Below are positions 8,646 through 16,788 of a stretch of 64,000 nt of DNA, one piece after another. Made by a program: the position numbers and the translations under genes. The stretch spans positions 87,364 through 151,363 of the forward strand of contig JBBFKY010000009.1 of assembly GCA_037481875.1 (NCBI GenBank), given 5' to 3'. Under the pieces are notes generated by a model. The model searched no databases. It was given only the letters and a program-made list of their open reading frames with translations, and was not told where the DNA came from. The DNA comes from Desulfosoma sp. (GTDB lineage Bacteria; Desulfobacterota; Syntrophobacteria; Syntrophobacterales; DSM-9756). How positions within the stretch are numbered: the stretch's first letter is position 1; every line of letters begins with the position of its first letter.

Positions 8646-8892
8646 GGATTTTCCCTCCGGCGCGGGTTTACACGGATACGTTCCACCCCCAGGACCTTTA
8701 CGGGCGGTTGCCACTTCCTTCGTTAGATCCCAAAGACCGCAGAGAATGTGAATGTGTTTTCACGGTAAAGGAAGCTTCAATGCCTGTCAAGCGGAAATGT
8801 TTCTTCCCTCACCCAGCCAATTCCTCAGCTATTGAATACTCATATGGATCGGCGGAAGGAAGATGAAAGGGTTTTAGCATGTGACTTTGATT

Positions 8893-9495
8893 TCACTTGT
8901 TCGGCTGTTCCAACGATTCCAGGGCCAGGACGGTTTCCGGGTCTTTAGAGACGTTTCTTTGGCGAAGGTAGGCGGCGAGAGCCTTTCGATCTTCGAGGGA
9001 TTTGTACTGCCATAGATCAAACTTGGCCGAAATCTTTTCCGGAATGATTTCAATGACGGCGCATGCCCGAACTCCGGGAAGATCTTCGGTGACTTCAGGG
9101 ACCGAATGTCCTTTTTCATGGGCGGCCACCAGGGCGTTTAAGGCTTCGGTTTTTTGGGTCACATCTTCCACCAGGCGCGCTCGGCCGCGAATCACGACGC
9201 TCTTGTAAAGCTGGTGAAGCCGGCATGGTCCTTGACAAGGGCGGAATCGGGAGTCCACATAGGCCAGAGGGATATCCACTTGAAAGCCCACGCGATCGTC
9301 GCGACGAATATTGTCGATTTTTTCTCCTTCCGGTGCCGAATGGACATAGATTCGCCCAGCTCGAAAAACGTAATTCACGGGGGTCACATAAGGATATCCG
9401 TCTCGATCGGTGGTTGCCAGACGACCGATGGTACAGGATTCGAGAAGGTCGCGAATAGCTTCGGAATCCATAACTTCACACTGTTTCCTTCGCAT
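8893..9495 (-). CDS. PPOX-fold flavin-binding protein (NimA-like)
   Basis: Starting at ATG 9495 with an AGAGGAAA site, the 200-residue product reads 'MRRKQCEV' and then 'LLESCTIGRLATTDRDGYPYVTPV', 'YVHSAPEGEKIDNIRRDDRVGFQV' and 'VVIRGRARLVED'. This is the pattern of the pyridoxamine 5'-phosphate oxidase-related family that includes NimA-type nitroreductases. FMN is the likely cofactor and the substrate is unknown. It is divergent from the MoxR gene across 130 bp. Its 3' end lies in a 250-bp spacer shared with the cytochrome promoter region. Confidence 0.75.
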   Translation of the reverse strand: MRRKQCEVMDSEAIRDLLESCTIGRLATTDRDGYPYVTPVNYVFRAGRIYVHSAPEGEKIDNIRRDDRVGFQVDIPLAYVDSRFRPCQGPCRLHQLYKSVVIRGRARLVEDVTQKTEALNALVAAHEKGHSVPEVTEDLPGVRACAVIEIIPEKISAKFDLWQYKSLEDRKALAAYLRQRNVSKDPETVLALESLEQPNK

Positions 9496-9625
9496 GAGGT
9501 TTCCTCTTGAATGGGTTCCATTTTCATTGCGAGAGCGCCTGACTCGTGGCATTTTCCTTGACGCACTCAGCCTACGGGGCCTCAAGTAGGCTTCATTGAA
9601 TCGTGAACAATCAAGGTGAAAGAAG

Positions 9626-10564
9626 ATGAACGACGGTAACATGACTTCTGTGGAAGCCTTGCGTCAAGCCTTTCTTAATCAAGGCTACGTTTGTTCGGTG
9701 GAAGTGGCGACGACCCTGTTTCTGGCGGATCGTTTGGAAAAGCCCCTTTTGGTGGAAGGCCCTGCGGGCGTCGGCAAGACCGAAATCGCCAAAACGGCAG
9801 CCCGTGTCTTCGGTCGTCCTCTCGTTCGTCTTCAGTGCTACGAGGGCTTGGACGAATCCAAGGCACTTTACGAATGGCAGTACGGAAAACAGCTCTTATA
9901 TTCGCAAATTCTCAAAGACCGCATGGACGCCGTGCTTCGGGAAGCCCGGGATCTGCACGAAGCGGTGGGGCGGCTGCATGGTGTGAAGGACCTTTTCTTT
10001 TCCGAGCATTTTCTCGAACCTCGCCCTCTGCTTCGAGCCATTCGCCAAGAGGGGGGCGCGGTGCTTCTCATTGACGAAGTGGATAAGGCCGATGAAGAAT
10101 TTGAAGCCTTTCTGCTGGAAGTGCTGTCGGATTTTCAGGTTTCGGTCCCGGAACTGGGAACGATTCACGCCCTTCTAAGTCCTTTTGTGGTCATAACCAG
10201 CAACAGCACCCGCGAACTCGGGGAAGCTCTTAAAAGGCGCTGCCTTTATCTCTATTTAGATTTTCCATCCCCCGAACTGGAACAGGAAATTCTCAGAGTC
10301 CATGTGCCTGATCTGCCGGTCAAGCTGAGCGCTCAGCTCGTTGCCTTCATGCAGCGTGTGCGCCGCTTGGAACTGCGAAAGGTGCCTTCGGTCAGTGAAA
10401 CCATCGATTGGGCTAAGGTGCTCCTGCTGCTCAATGTGGGGACACTCTCTCGAGAGTTTGTGACACAAACCCTGAACATCTTTCTCAAGCATGAAGAGGA
10501 TCTGCGCACTCTGAGACCGCTGGTTTCGGAACTTCTTGCGGCCGTGCGTAGCGAGGCGCCCTGA
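9626..10564 (+). CDS. MoxR-family AAA+ ATPase (CoxD-like)
   Basis: This 312-residue AAA+ ATPase has Walker A 'GPAGVGKT' at about residues 44-51, Walker B 'VLLIDEVDKAD', sensor 'VVITSNSTREL' and the arginine-finger region 'ALKRRCLYLYLDFPSP'. MoxR proteins work with von Willebrand factor A (VWA) proteins to mature or assemble enzymes; CoxD acts on CO dehydrogenase of aerobes. The stop overlaps the start of the VWA/CoxE-type gene (TGATG), so the two are translationally coupled. The client protein in this anaerobe is not evident. Confidence 0.85.
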   Translation: MNDGNMTSVEALRQAFLNQGYVCSVEVATTLFLADRLEKPLLVEGPAGVGKTEIAKTAARVFGRPLVRLQCYEGLDESKALYEWQYGKQLLYSQILKDRMDAVLREARDLHEAVGRLHGVKDLFFSEHFLEPRPLLRAIRQEGGAVLLIDEVDKADEEFEAFLLEVLSDFQVSVPELGTIHALLSPFVVITSNSTRELGEALKRRCLYLYLDFPSPELEQEILRVHVPDLPVKLSAQLVAFMQRVRRLELRKVPSVSETIDWAKVLLLLNVGTLSREFVTQTLNIFLKHEEDLRTLRPLVSELLAAVRSEAP

Positions 10565-11913
10565 TGGACCGCGTGATCGCCGATTTTGTGAGGGTTTTAA
10601 GACGAGCCGGCGTTTTGGTTTCCCCGGCCGAACACATGGACGCTTTGCAGGCCGCCGAGGCCGCCGGCCTTGCCGATCGATCGGTGCTCAAAGCGGCTCT
10701 CCGATCCTGTCTTGCCAAAACACCCGCTCATAGGCGGGTCTTTGACAGGTGTTTTGATGGATTTTTTACGGTTGGCCCTTGGCTGCGTAGGACAGCGTGG
10801 CACGAGCATGCCGAAGAAGGGGTTCCGGAAGGTTTGTCGCCTTTGGCGGCCATGCTTCTTTCTGGAGATCAGGCCGATCTGGCGGTGGCCGTAGCGGATG
10901 CCATGCGCCAAGTGTGTCTGGAGGGAGCGCGGTCCATGATTCAGAGAGGGCTCTATGTGCAGGATGTCTTGAGGCGTTTGAATGTGGATCGGCTGAACCA
11001 GGACGTGGATGTGTTGCGCAGTTCCGGAGGGTCCGCCGCCAAGAGCCAGTATTTGGAGGAGGCCAAGGAAGCTCTGGTGGACATGGTTCGATCCTATGTG
11101 GACAGCCGCTTGCGCCTTCAGGGGACGGAATCGCCTGCCGTCGCCTTAAACGGTGTTGATGGGGATAGGGTGCGGCTTTCCGGTTCGGAATGGCGGGATG
11201 TGGAAGACATGCATCGTCTGGTTTCAGCCTTGGTTCGAAAGATTCATGCGCGCCATGGACGAAGGAAAAAACAGGAAAGGCTCGGATACTTGGATTTCAA
11301 GAGAAGCCTTCGCCAAAGCCTGGGGACTCAAGGACTTATTTTTGTTCCTCGATGGAAAAAGGCTCGTCCCCATCGACCAGAAATCGTGGCCCTTTGTGAT
11401 GTGAGCCGGTCGGTGCGGCATGTGACACGCTTTTTTCTCTTTTTCCTTCACAACCTGAACCAGTTGGTTTTACGCCTTCGTTCTTTCGTGTTCTGTTCAA
11501 ACCTGGTGGAAGTTACAGATATTTTTCGTAAGGAACCCTTGGAACGGGCTCTGGCCCGTATCGAAACGGGTCAAGGTCTGCCTCTGATCATGGGCCTTAC
11601 CGATTACGGACGAACCTTTGAAGACTTTGCTTCGCAGGAGCTCAAAACCATCTCGCGCCGCACAGTGCTCGTGGTGCTTGGGGATGCCCGCAACAATCAT
11701 GATGATCCCGCCGAAGGCGTCTTTCGGCGCCTTAGGGATCATGTCCGTCGAATCGTATGGCTGAACCCAGAACCCGAACCCCTATGGGACACAGGGGATT
11801 CGGTCATGCGTGTGTACCGGCCCTATTGCCATGTTGTTTTGCCGTGTCATTCCATGAAGGATCTGGAACGTCTTGTCGATGTGATCGCTTCCCCTTCCTT
11901 TTCAAAGGCATAA
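10564..11913 (+). CDS. VWA-domain protein of the CoxE family
   Basis: This 449-residue protein begins 'MDRVIADFVRVLRRAG', the usual CoxE opening, and has a C-terminal VWA domain with the metal-site (MIDAS) motif in 'VALCDVSRSVRHV' (DxSxS) and 'ITGLTDYG'-like 'IMGLTDYGRTFEDF'. It is the standard partner of the preceding MoxR ATPase, and the pair likely forms a chaperone-like remodelling machine. No obvious substrate gene is in the same operon. Confidence 0.85.
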   Translation: MDRVIADFVRVLRRAGVLVSPAEHMDALQAAEAAGLADRSVLKAALRSCLAKTPAHRRVFDRCFDGFFTVGPWLRRTAWHEHAEEGVPEGLSPLAAMLLSGDQADLAVAVADAMRQVCLEGARSMIQRGLYVQDVLRRLNVDRLNQDVDVLRSSGGSAAKSQYLEEAKEALVDMVRSYVDSRLRLQGTESPAVALNGVDGDRVRLSGSEWRDVEDMHRLVSALVRKIHARHGRRKKQERLGYLDFKRSLRQSLGTQGLIFVPRWKKARPHRPEIVALCDVSRSVRHVTRFFLFFLHNLNQLVLRLRSFVFCSNLVEVTDIFRKEPLERALARIETGQGLPLIMGLTDYGRTFEDFASQELKTISRRTVLVVLGDARNNHDDPAEGVFRRLRDHVRRIVWLNPEPEPLWDTGDSVMRVYRPYCHVVLPCHSMKDLERLVDVIASPSFSKA

Positions 11914-11935
11914 CCCTTCTCCGGCATTCCTTCGT

Positions 11936-12979
11936 TCAGAAAAAGCCGCGCATGTGTTCGGCGAGTTTTTCCGGACGGATGATCATGATCTCGTTTTGAA
12001 GCAGCTTCTGAAAGTAATAGTCGTCCGTGCGGTAATGGGGAGTCACGTTTTGACGGACTACGATGCGAAGCAGGCAGGTAAAGGATTCGTCATCCTGGAG
12101 CAAGGGCGCGCTGAAGCAGGAAAAATTGAAAGTGGAAAAGCCCAGGGTGTGGTAAGCGCTGAGCACGCGGCTGAGTCCTTGAGCCGCGGCGCAAATGTGA
12201 GTGTCCTTCCACTGGAGAAAGCTCGGGGTGTTGGAAAACACGGCCAGGATTTCGTTAACCCCCATAGGTGAATAGGCCGCCATCCAGTGGGTCTCGTCGA
12301 TCTGCGCGATATAACGTTTGTTTTCCTGACGTTCCGACGCCACCAGGTCGTCCCAGTAGCGAATCCCCGTCCGCTCCTTGTAATCCCTGGAAGTATTCAA
12401 GAGCAGTCGATGATGGGTTCCCGGCTGAGTGGTCCCGAGAATTTGCAGATGTGGGTGGGTTACACTGGCGCCGGCGGGGAACAAGTAATTGGCGTTGATG
12501 GTAAAGAAAGGAATGTTTGGTGTTTTCTCGGCGCAGATTCTGACGAAATCCACGGCAAGCGTCAAAGCGTCTGCAAGAAGACCTTCGGGAAAATCGTTCA
12601 AAGGCCGGTAATGTTGGTTCCCCACCATGACCACGGCATGGTAGGCGGATAGCGGAAACAGGTTGGGGAATAAGACGGCCTCACCTCGAACCAGCCTTCC
12701 TTCGGAAATGAAATCCTTTGGGTAAGATGGGGTCATGGAGCGCCATTTTTCGTCGCACAAAAAGCAAGTGGCCTTGGTGGCGGCGGCGCGTTCCTCAAGG
12801 TAGTCTTCATCCGTGGCTGGGAAAAGAATGGACGCCTTGCCTTCCAAAGCGGCGTTGTAGATGCTTTGGTGGCCTGTGAGGGGGTCTTGTCGAACCTCGA
12901 TGGTTTGCTCGTCCAGGTTTCCGTTGTGAAGAGGACTGTGAAAGCGAGCGTTTTCGGTCCAGGATACCCACTGAAGCAT
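11936..12979 (-). CDS. HIT/GalT-superfamily nucleotidyltransferase-like protein
   Basis: ATG 12979 with an AGAGGAG site gives 347 residues. 'ASVTHPHLQILGTT' contains the HPHLQ active-site motif of galactose-1-phosphate uridylyltransferase, and 'CFLCDEKW' resembles its N-terminal zinc site. 'RGEAVLFPNLFPLSAYHAVVM' is the conserved strand before the active site. It is diverged from canonical GalT, so the sugar or nucleotide substrate is uncertain. The gene is convergent with the CoxE-like gene with 22 bp between them. Confidence 0.7.
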   Translation of the reverse strand: MLQWVSWTENARFHSPLHNGNLDEQTIEVRQDPLTGHQSIYNAALEGKASILFPATDEDYLEERAAATKATCFLCDEKWRSMTPSYPKDFISEGRLVRGEAVLFPNLFPLSAYHAVVMVGNQHYRPLNDFPEGLLADALTLAVDFVRICAEKTPNIPFFTINANYLFPAGASVTHPHLQILGTTQPGTHHRLLLNTSRDYKERTGIRYWDDLVASERQENKRYIAQIDETHWMAAYSPMGVNEILAVFSNTPSFLQWKDTHICAAAQGLSRVLSAYHTLGFSTFNFSCFSAPLLQDDESFTCLLRIVVRQNVTPHYRTDDYYFQKLLQNEIMIIRPEKLAEHMRGFF

Positions 12980-13155
12980 AGCTGTTTTCTCCTCTGTTGC
13001 CTGTGCCCATGAAGCCAGGAGATATTTCAGGAAAAGCCCGGCCTTTGTCAATGGTGATGGTGTCGGGGGGGCACATGGGTCCGCCCGTACCCATTGGTCC
13101 ATGGGCGGGGATTTGGTTGATGGACCCGGGTATTAACCTTATGGCGGAGAATTTT

Positions 13156-13357
13156 GGGGTGGACAGAGATGGATATGCCCGTACAGGTTTTTTGATGCCG
13201 GCGGAGGTTTTTGTGGGTTTCCCGTGGTAGGAAACACCGGGGATGACCTGCAGGTGTGCCTACGGCGTGGATTTGCAGGGGCGAACCTGTGTGTCCGCCC
13301 GAAAATCGGCCCCTTGCGCGGGTTCAGGGGCGGACACATGGGCCCGCCCGTACAGGG
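13156..13357 (+). repeat. Composite dispersed repeat, copy 2
   Basis: Element order matches copies 1 and 3: an opening palindromic unit (degenerate here), TACAGG, TTTTTTGATGCCGGCGG, TTTCCCGTGG, GGGGATGACCTGCAGG, a unit GGGGCGAACCTGTGTGTCC, then CGGCCCCTTGCGCGGGTTC and a last unit GGGGCGGACACATGGGCCC. Further single units lie just outside, at about 13065-13090 and 13385-13415. The whole 12980-13528 spacer holds these repeats and no gene. Confidence 0.75.
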
Positions 13358-13528
13358 TTTCCGTGGGTCCGATGCTATTCTGGGTCGGCATGACGGCCAT
13401 TGGGTCCGCCCCTACATGGGTTATGATGACGGACGAAGGAATCAAAGCGCCGCTTTCCATTAAAGAAGTCCCTATTCTATGCCGACTAGTAAAGCAGGTG
13501 AAGCGTCGAAAAAAGGAGGGACGAAAAG

Positions 13529-14732
13529 GTGGCGTGGCAGATTGTTTTTGTGGATGACGAGCCCAACGTCTTGGAAGGACTTCGTCGCATGCTACGGCCC
13601 ATGCGCAGGGAATGGACCATGTATTTCTGTGCGGATGCTCGAGAAGCCCTGAACCTTCTGGATCGAGAACCGGTGGATGTGGTCGTTTGGACATGCGTAT
13701 GCCGGGGATCGACGGAGCCCAATTTCTTCTGCAAGTCAAAAAGCAGTATCCAGACATCATTCGCATTGCTCTGTCCGGGTATTCGGAACAAGATCTTATC
13801 TTACGAGCGGTTCGATCTGCACATCAGTACCTTGCCAAGCCATGTGATGCAGAGAAATTGAAAAGCACCATCGAACGAGTCAAGACCCTTCGGACACTTT
13901 TGAACAAAAAACCGCTTCGAGCCCTGGTGTCCAGCATTGACACTTTGCCCAGTCTGCCGTCTCTGTATCGACAGATTATGGAAGAGCTGGAATCCGAAGA
14001 TCCAAGCGTCAAAAAGGTAGGGGAGATTATCGCTCGAGACGTGGCATGACGGCCAAGATTCTGCAATTGGTCAATTCGGCTTTTTTTGGGCTGAGCCGGC
14101 ATGTGAGCAGCCCGGAGCAGGCGGTGGTGCTCTTGGGACTCAACACCATCAAAACTTTGGTCATATCCACCCAGATCTTCAGTGACTTTCAAGAAAAGGG
14201 TGCGCCCGCGGACCGTCTCGACCAACTCTGGACCCACAGTCTGAACACCGCTGTTTGTGCCAAGACGGTGGCGCAAAAAGCCGAAGCGGATTCCATAATT
14301 GTGGATGATGCGTTTATGGCCGGCATGCTTCACGATGTGGGCAAGCTCATTCTCTTTCAGGCTTGGCCCGACAAGGCCGATGCCGTGCTGAAGCGGAGCG
14401 AGGAAACGGGAGATCCGGTCTGGAAAAGTGAAGAGGCTGTCCTAGGGACCACTCATGGGGAATTGGGAGGCTATCTGTTAGGGGTGTGGGGGCTTCCGGA
14501 CAACATTGTCGAAGCCGTGGCTTTTCACCACTTTCCAGACCGCTGCCCGCATCGGGAATTCAGTGCCCTGACGGCGGTCCATGCCGCCGATCTGCTGGAT
14601 TACGCCATTCATGGAGGACCACCCTATCAGGGACCGAACCTGGTGGATTCGACTTACCTGCAGCAGTTGCAATGCCTTGGGCGCCTCAAGGAATGGAAAG
14701 ACGCCTGCAAGACTGTCCTTTGTGGACAATAG
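13529..14732 (+). pseudogene. Response regulator receiver-HDOD protein, broken by two frameshifts
   Basis: Frame 1 (GTG 13529) encodes 'IVFVDDEPNVLEGLRRML' up to 'PVDVVV'. The receiver then continues in another frame from about 13690 with 'DMRMPGIDG' and 'YLAKPCD', plus the start of an HDOD domain ending 'IIARDVA' at 14048. A third frame from 14046 carries the rest, 'MTAKILQLVNSAFFG' through to 14732. Each junction is explained by one missing base (near 13690 and near 14046). Restored, the protein would be about 400 residues: receiver plus HDOD, a signalling output domain. Either it is a recent pseudogene or there are two sequencing errors, as the rest of the coding sequence looks intact. Confidence 0.75.
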
Positions 14733-14741
14733 AGACGCATC

Positions 14742-15884
14742 ATGGCCGAAAGAATCCTTTTCGTGGACGATGATCCGAATATTCTATCGTCCTTAAAAAG
14801 AAGCTTGAGAAAGCACTATGACATCGAGACGGCGGTAGGCCCGGAAGAGGGCCTGCAGGCGGTTCGAGACAACCGTTCTTTAGCCCTTGTCATCTCGGAT
14901 CTGCGCATGCCCGTCATGGACGGCATACAGTTTCTAACCAAGGTCCGCGAAATCAGCCCGGACACGGTGCGCATGATTTTGACCGGAAATGCGGATTTAC
15001 AGGCGGCCATGGATGCGGTGAACCAAGGCAACATTTTTCGGTTTCTCACCAAACCGTGCGCACCTGAAACCCTCCTTCTGGCCATTCAGGCAGGGCTGCA
15101 ACAGTATCGGCTGGTCAGAGCCGAAAAGGAGCTGTTGGAAAAAACCCTGCGCGGAGCCATTCAAGTCATGGCCGACGTGCTGAGTCTGGTGAATCCCGAA
15201 GCCTTTGGAAGGGCATCTCGAATCCGCCGTTACGCCGTGGAAGTAGGTCGACGGCTCAGGTTGCCCAAACTGTGGCAGCTGGAAACCGCCGCCATGTTAA
15301 GCCAGATTGGGTGTGTGATTCTTCCTGTAGAAGCCCTGCACAAGATCTACACCGGGGAAGCGCTGACGGCCGAAGAACAGCAGCTCTTTTCCATGCATCC
15401 TTCGGTGGGAGCCGGTCTCATTGCCAAGGTTCCCAGGCTCCAAGATGTCAGCGAAATCATCGCTTACCAGGAAAAACACTTTGACGGTTCCGGTATTCCC
15501 AAAGACGACCGTTTCGGTGAAGCCATTCCCTTGGGGGCTCGAATCCTCAAGGTGGTGTTGGACTTCGATGCTCTGGAATCGGCAGGGCTGCCTCGAGCCG
15601 CAGCCCTGCTGCAGATGAAAAAACGCTCGGGCTGGTACGATCCACTTGTGCTCAAAGCCCTGGAAGCCGCTTTGGGTGATGAAGCCAGGTTCCAGGTGCG
15701 GGAAATGACCGTCCAGGATTTGAACCTGGGCATGATCGTCGGCCAGGATGTGATGAGTTCCAAAGGGGTGCTGCTCATCAAGAAGGGTCAGGAGATTACG
15801 CCGGCCCTGTTGGAAAGGCTCAAAAATTTCGCCAAAACGGTGGGCGTGCAGGAGCCGGTTCGTGTGCTGCTGCCCATCCAGTGA
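14742..15884 (+). CDS. Response regulator with degenerate HD-GYP-type domain
   Basis: Residues 1-120 are a receiver domain with the acidic pair 'VDDDPN', phospho-Asp in 'ISDLRMPVMDG' and Lys in 'FLTKPC'. The next 150 residues align with HD-GYP phosphodiesterases: 'EAFGRASRIRRYAVEVG', 'HPSVGA' and 'YQEKHFDGSGIP'. The metal-binding HD of 'HDIGK' reads 'LSQIGCVILP' instead, so cyclic-di-GMP hydrolysis is doubtful. The C-terminal 60 residues ('MTVQDLNLGMIVGQDV..GVLLIKKG') are the extension often found in this group. It follows the broken HDOD gene by 9 bp and overlaps or abuts the next receiver gene. Confidence 0.8.
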   Translation: MAERILFVDDDPNILSSLKRSLRKHYDIETAVGPEEGLQAVRDNRSLALVISDLRMPVMDGIQFLTKVREISPDTVRMILTGNADLQAAMDAVNQGNIFRFLTKPCAPETLLLAIQAGLQQYRLVRAEKELLEKTLRGAIQVMADVLSLVNPEAFGRASRIRRYAVEVGRRLRLPKLWQLETAAMLSQIGCVILPVEALHKIYTGEALTAEEQQLFSMHPSVGAGLIAKVPRLQDVSEIIAYQEKHFDGSGIPKDDRFGEAIPLGARILKVVLDFDALESAGLPRAAALLQMKKRSGWYDPLVLKALEAALGDEARFQVREMTVQDLNLGMIVGQDVMSSKGVLLIKKGQEITPALLERLKNFAKTVGVQEPVRVLLPIQ

Positions 15885-15898
15885 AGAGAGTGCCTCCC

Positions 15899-16462
15899 AT
15901 GAGAAAGACCGTGCTTTTCGTGGACGATGAGCCCAATTTCACCAGCGCTGTCAAGAGGGCGTTGCGCCATGAGCCGTACAGGATTCTCACGGCCAACTCC
16001 GCCGCGGAAGCTCTGCGCCTCTTGAGCGAAGTCCCGGTGGATGTGGTGGTTTCCGATGAAAGAATGCCCGGAATGAGGGGCTCGGAGTTTCTGGCTTTGG
16101 TTCGAGAACGACATCCTCATACCACACGGATCATGCTCACGGGATATGCCACGCTGGAGGCGGCCATACGGGCCATCAACGAGGGGGAAATCTACAGGTT
16201 TCTCACCAAGCCGTGTCAGACTCAGGACCTGAGCCAGATCATTCGCCAAGCTCTGGCGTACCGGGAAGCTTTGGAGCGCTCGGCTGAGCGAGAAGGACGG
16301 AGTGCAGCGTCCAGCGAAGCCGAAGCGCTTATGCATGAACTGGAACGCAACCACCCCGGTATCACAAGCCTCAAAATGGACGAAACCGGAGCCATCCTGT
16401 TGGATGATGTGGACCTGGGGCTCATGGAACCTGCGGGAACGATCCCACGCTCCCACACGTAA
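15899..16462 (+). CDS. Single receiver-domain response regulator with short C-terminal tail
   Basis: 'VLFVDDEPNFTSAVKRAL', 'VVVSDERMPGMRGSEFL', 'RIMLTGYATLEAAI' and 'IYRFLTKPCQ' define a complete CheY-like receiver with all phosphorylation residues. The last 60 residues are predicted helical then acidic and show no known output domain. ATG 15899 starts directly at the receiver; an upstream in-frame GTG at 15881 overlaps the previous stop. It is third in a plus-strand run of receiver genes, so phosphorelay with the hybrid kinase opposite at 16789-18486 is plausible but inferred. Confidence 0.75.
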   Translation: MRKTVLFVDDEPNFTSAVKRALRHEPYRILTANSAAEALRLLSEVPVDVVVSDERMPGMRGSEFLALVRERHPHTTRIMLTGYATLEAAIRAINEGEIYRFLTKPCQTQDLSQIIRQALAYREALERSAEREGRSAASSEAEALMHELERNHPGITSLKMDETGAILLDDVDLGLMEPAGTIPRSHT

Positions 16463-16468
16463 CCGGCC

Positions 16469-16660
16469 GGAGCGGACACATGGGTCCGCTCTTACAGGGT
16501 TTTTGATGCCGGCGGCGGTTTTCGTGGATTTCCCCTGGCAAAAATCGGTGGGGATGACCTCTGGGTGTACGGGTGGTAATTTAGGGGCGGACCTGTGTAT
16601 CCGCCCGAAAAACGGTCCCATGGCGCGGGTTCAGGGGCGGAGACGTGCATCCGCCCTTAC
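16469..16660 (+). repeat. Composite dispersed repeat, copy 3
   Basis: The order is as in copies 1 and 2: GGAGCGGACACATGGGTCC, TACAGGGTTTTTGATGCC, GGCGGCGGTTTTCGTGG, TTTCCCCTGG, GTGGGGATGACCT, a unit GGGGCGGACCTGTGTATCC, CGGTCCCATGGCGCGGGTTC, and a unit GGGGCGGAGACGTGCATCC. One more single unit (GGAGCGGACACATGGGTCC) lies at 16730-16754. The repeat fills the gap between the convergent receiver gene and hybrid kinase gene. Confidence 0.75.
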
Positions 16661-16788
16661 GTATGTTTTGATGGCTCATGGGCTGGGCTTTATGGGTAGG
16701 CGCGGGAAATGGCCCATGGCGGCGAATTTGGAGCGGACACATGGGTCCGCCCCCGCGAATATTTACAAGGCCGGTAGGGGTGAACCTG

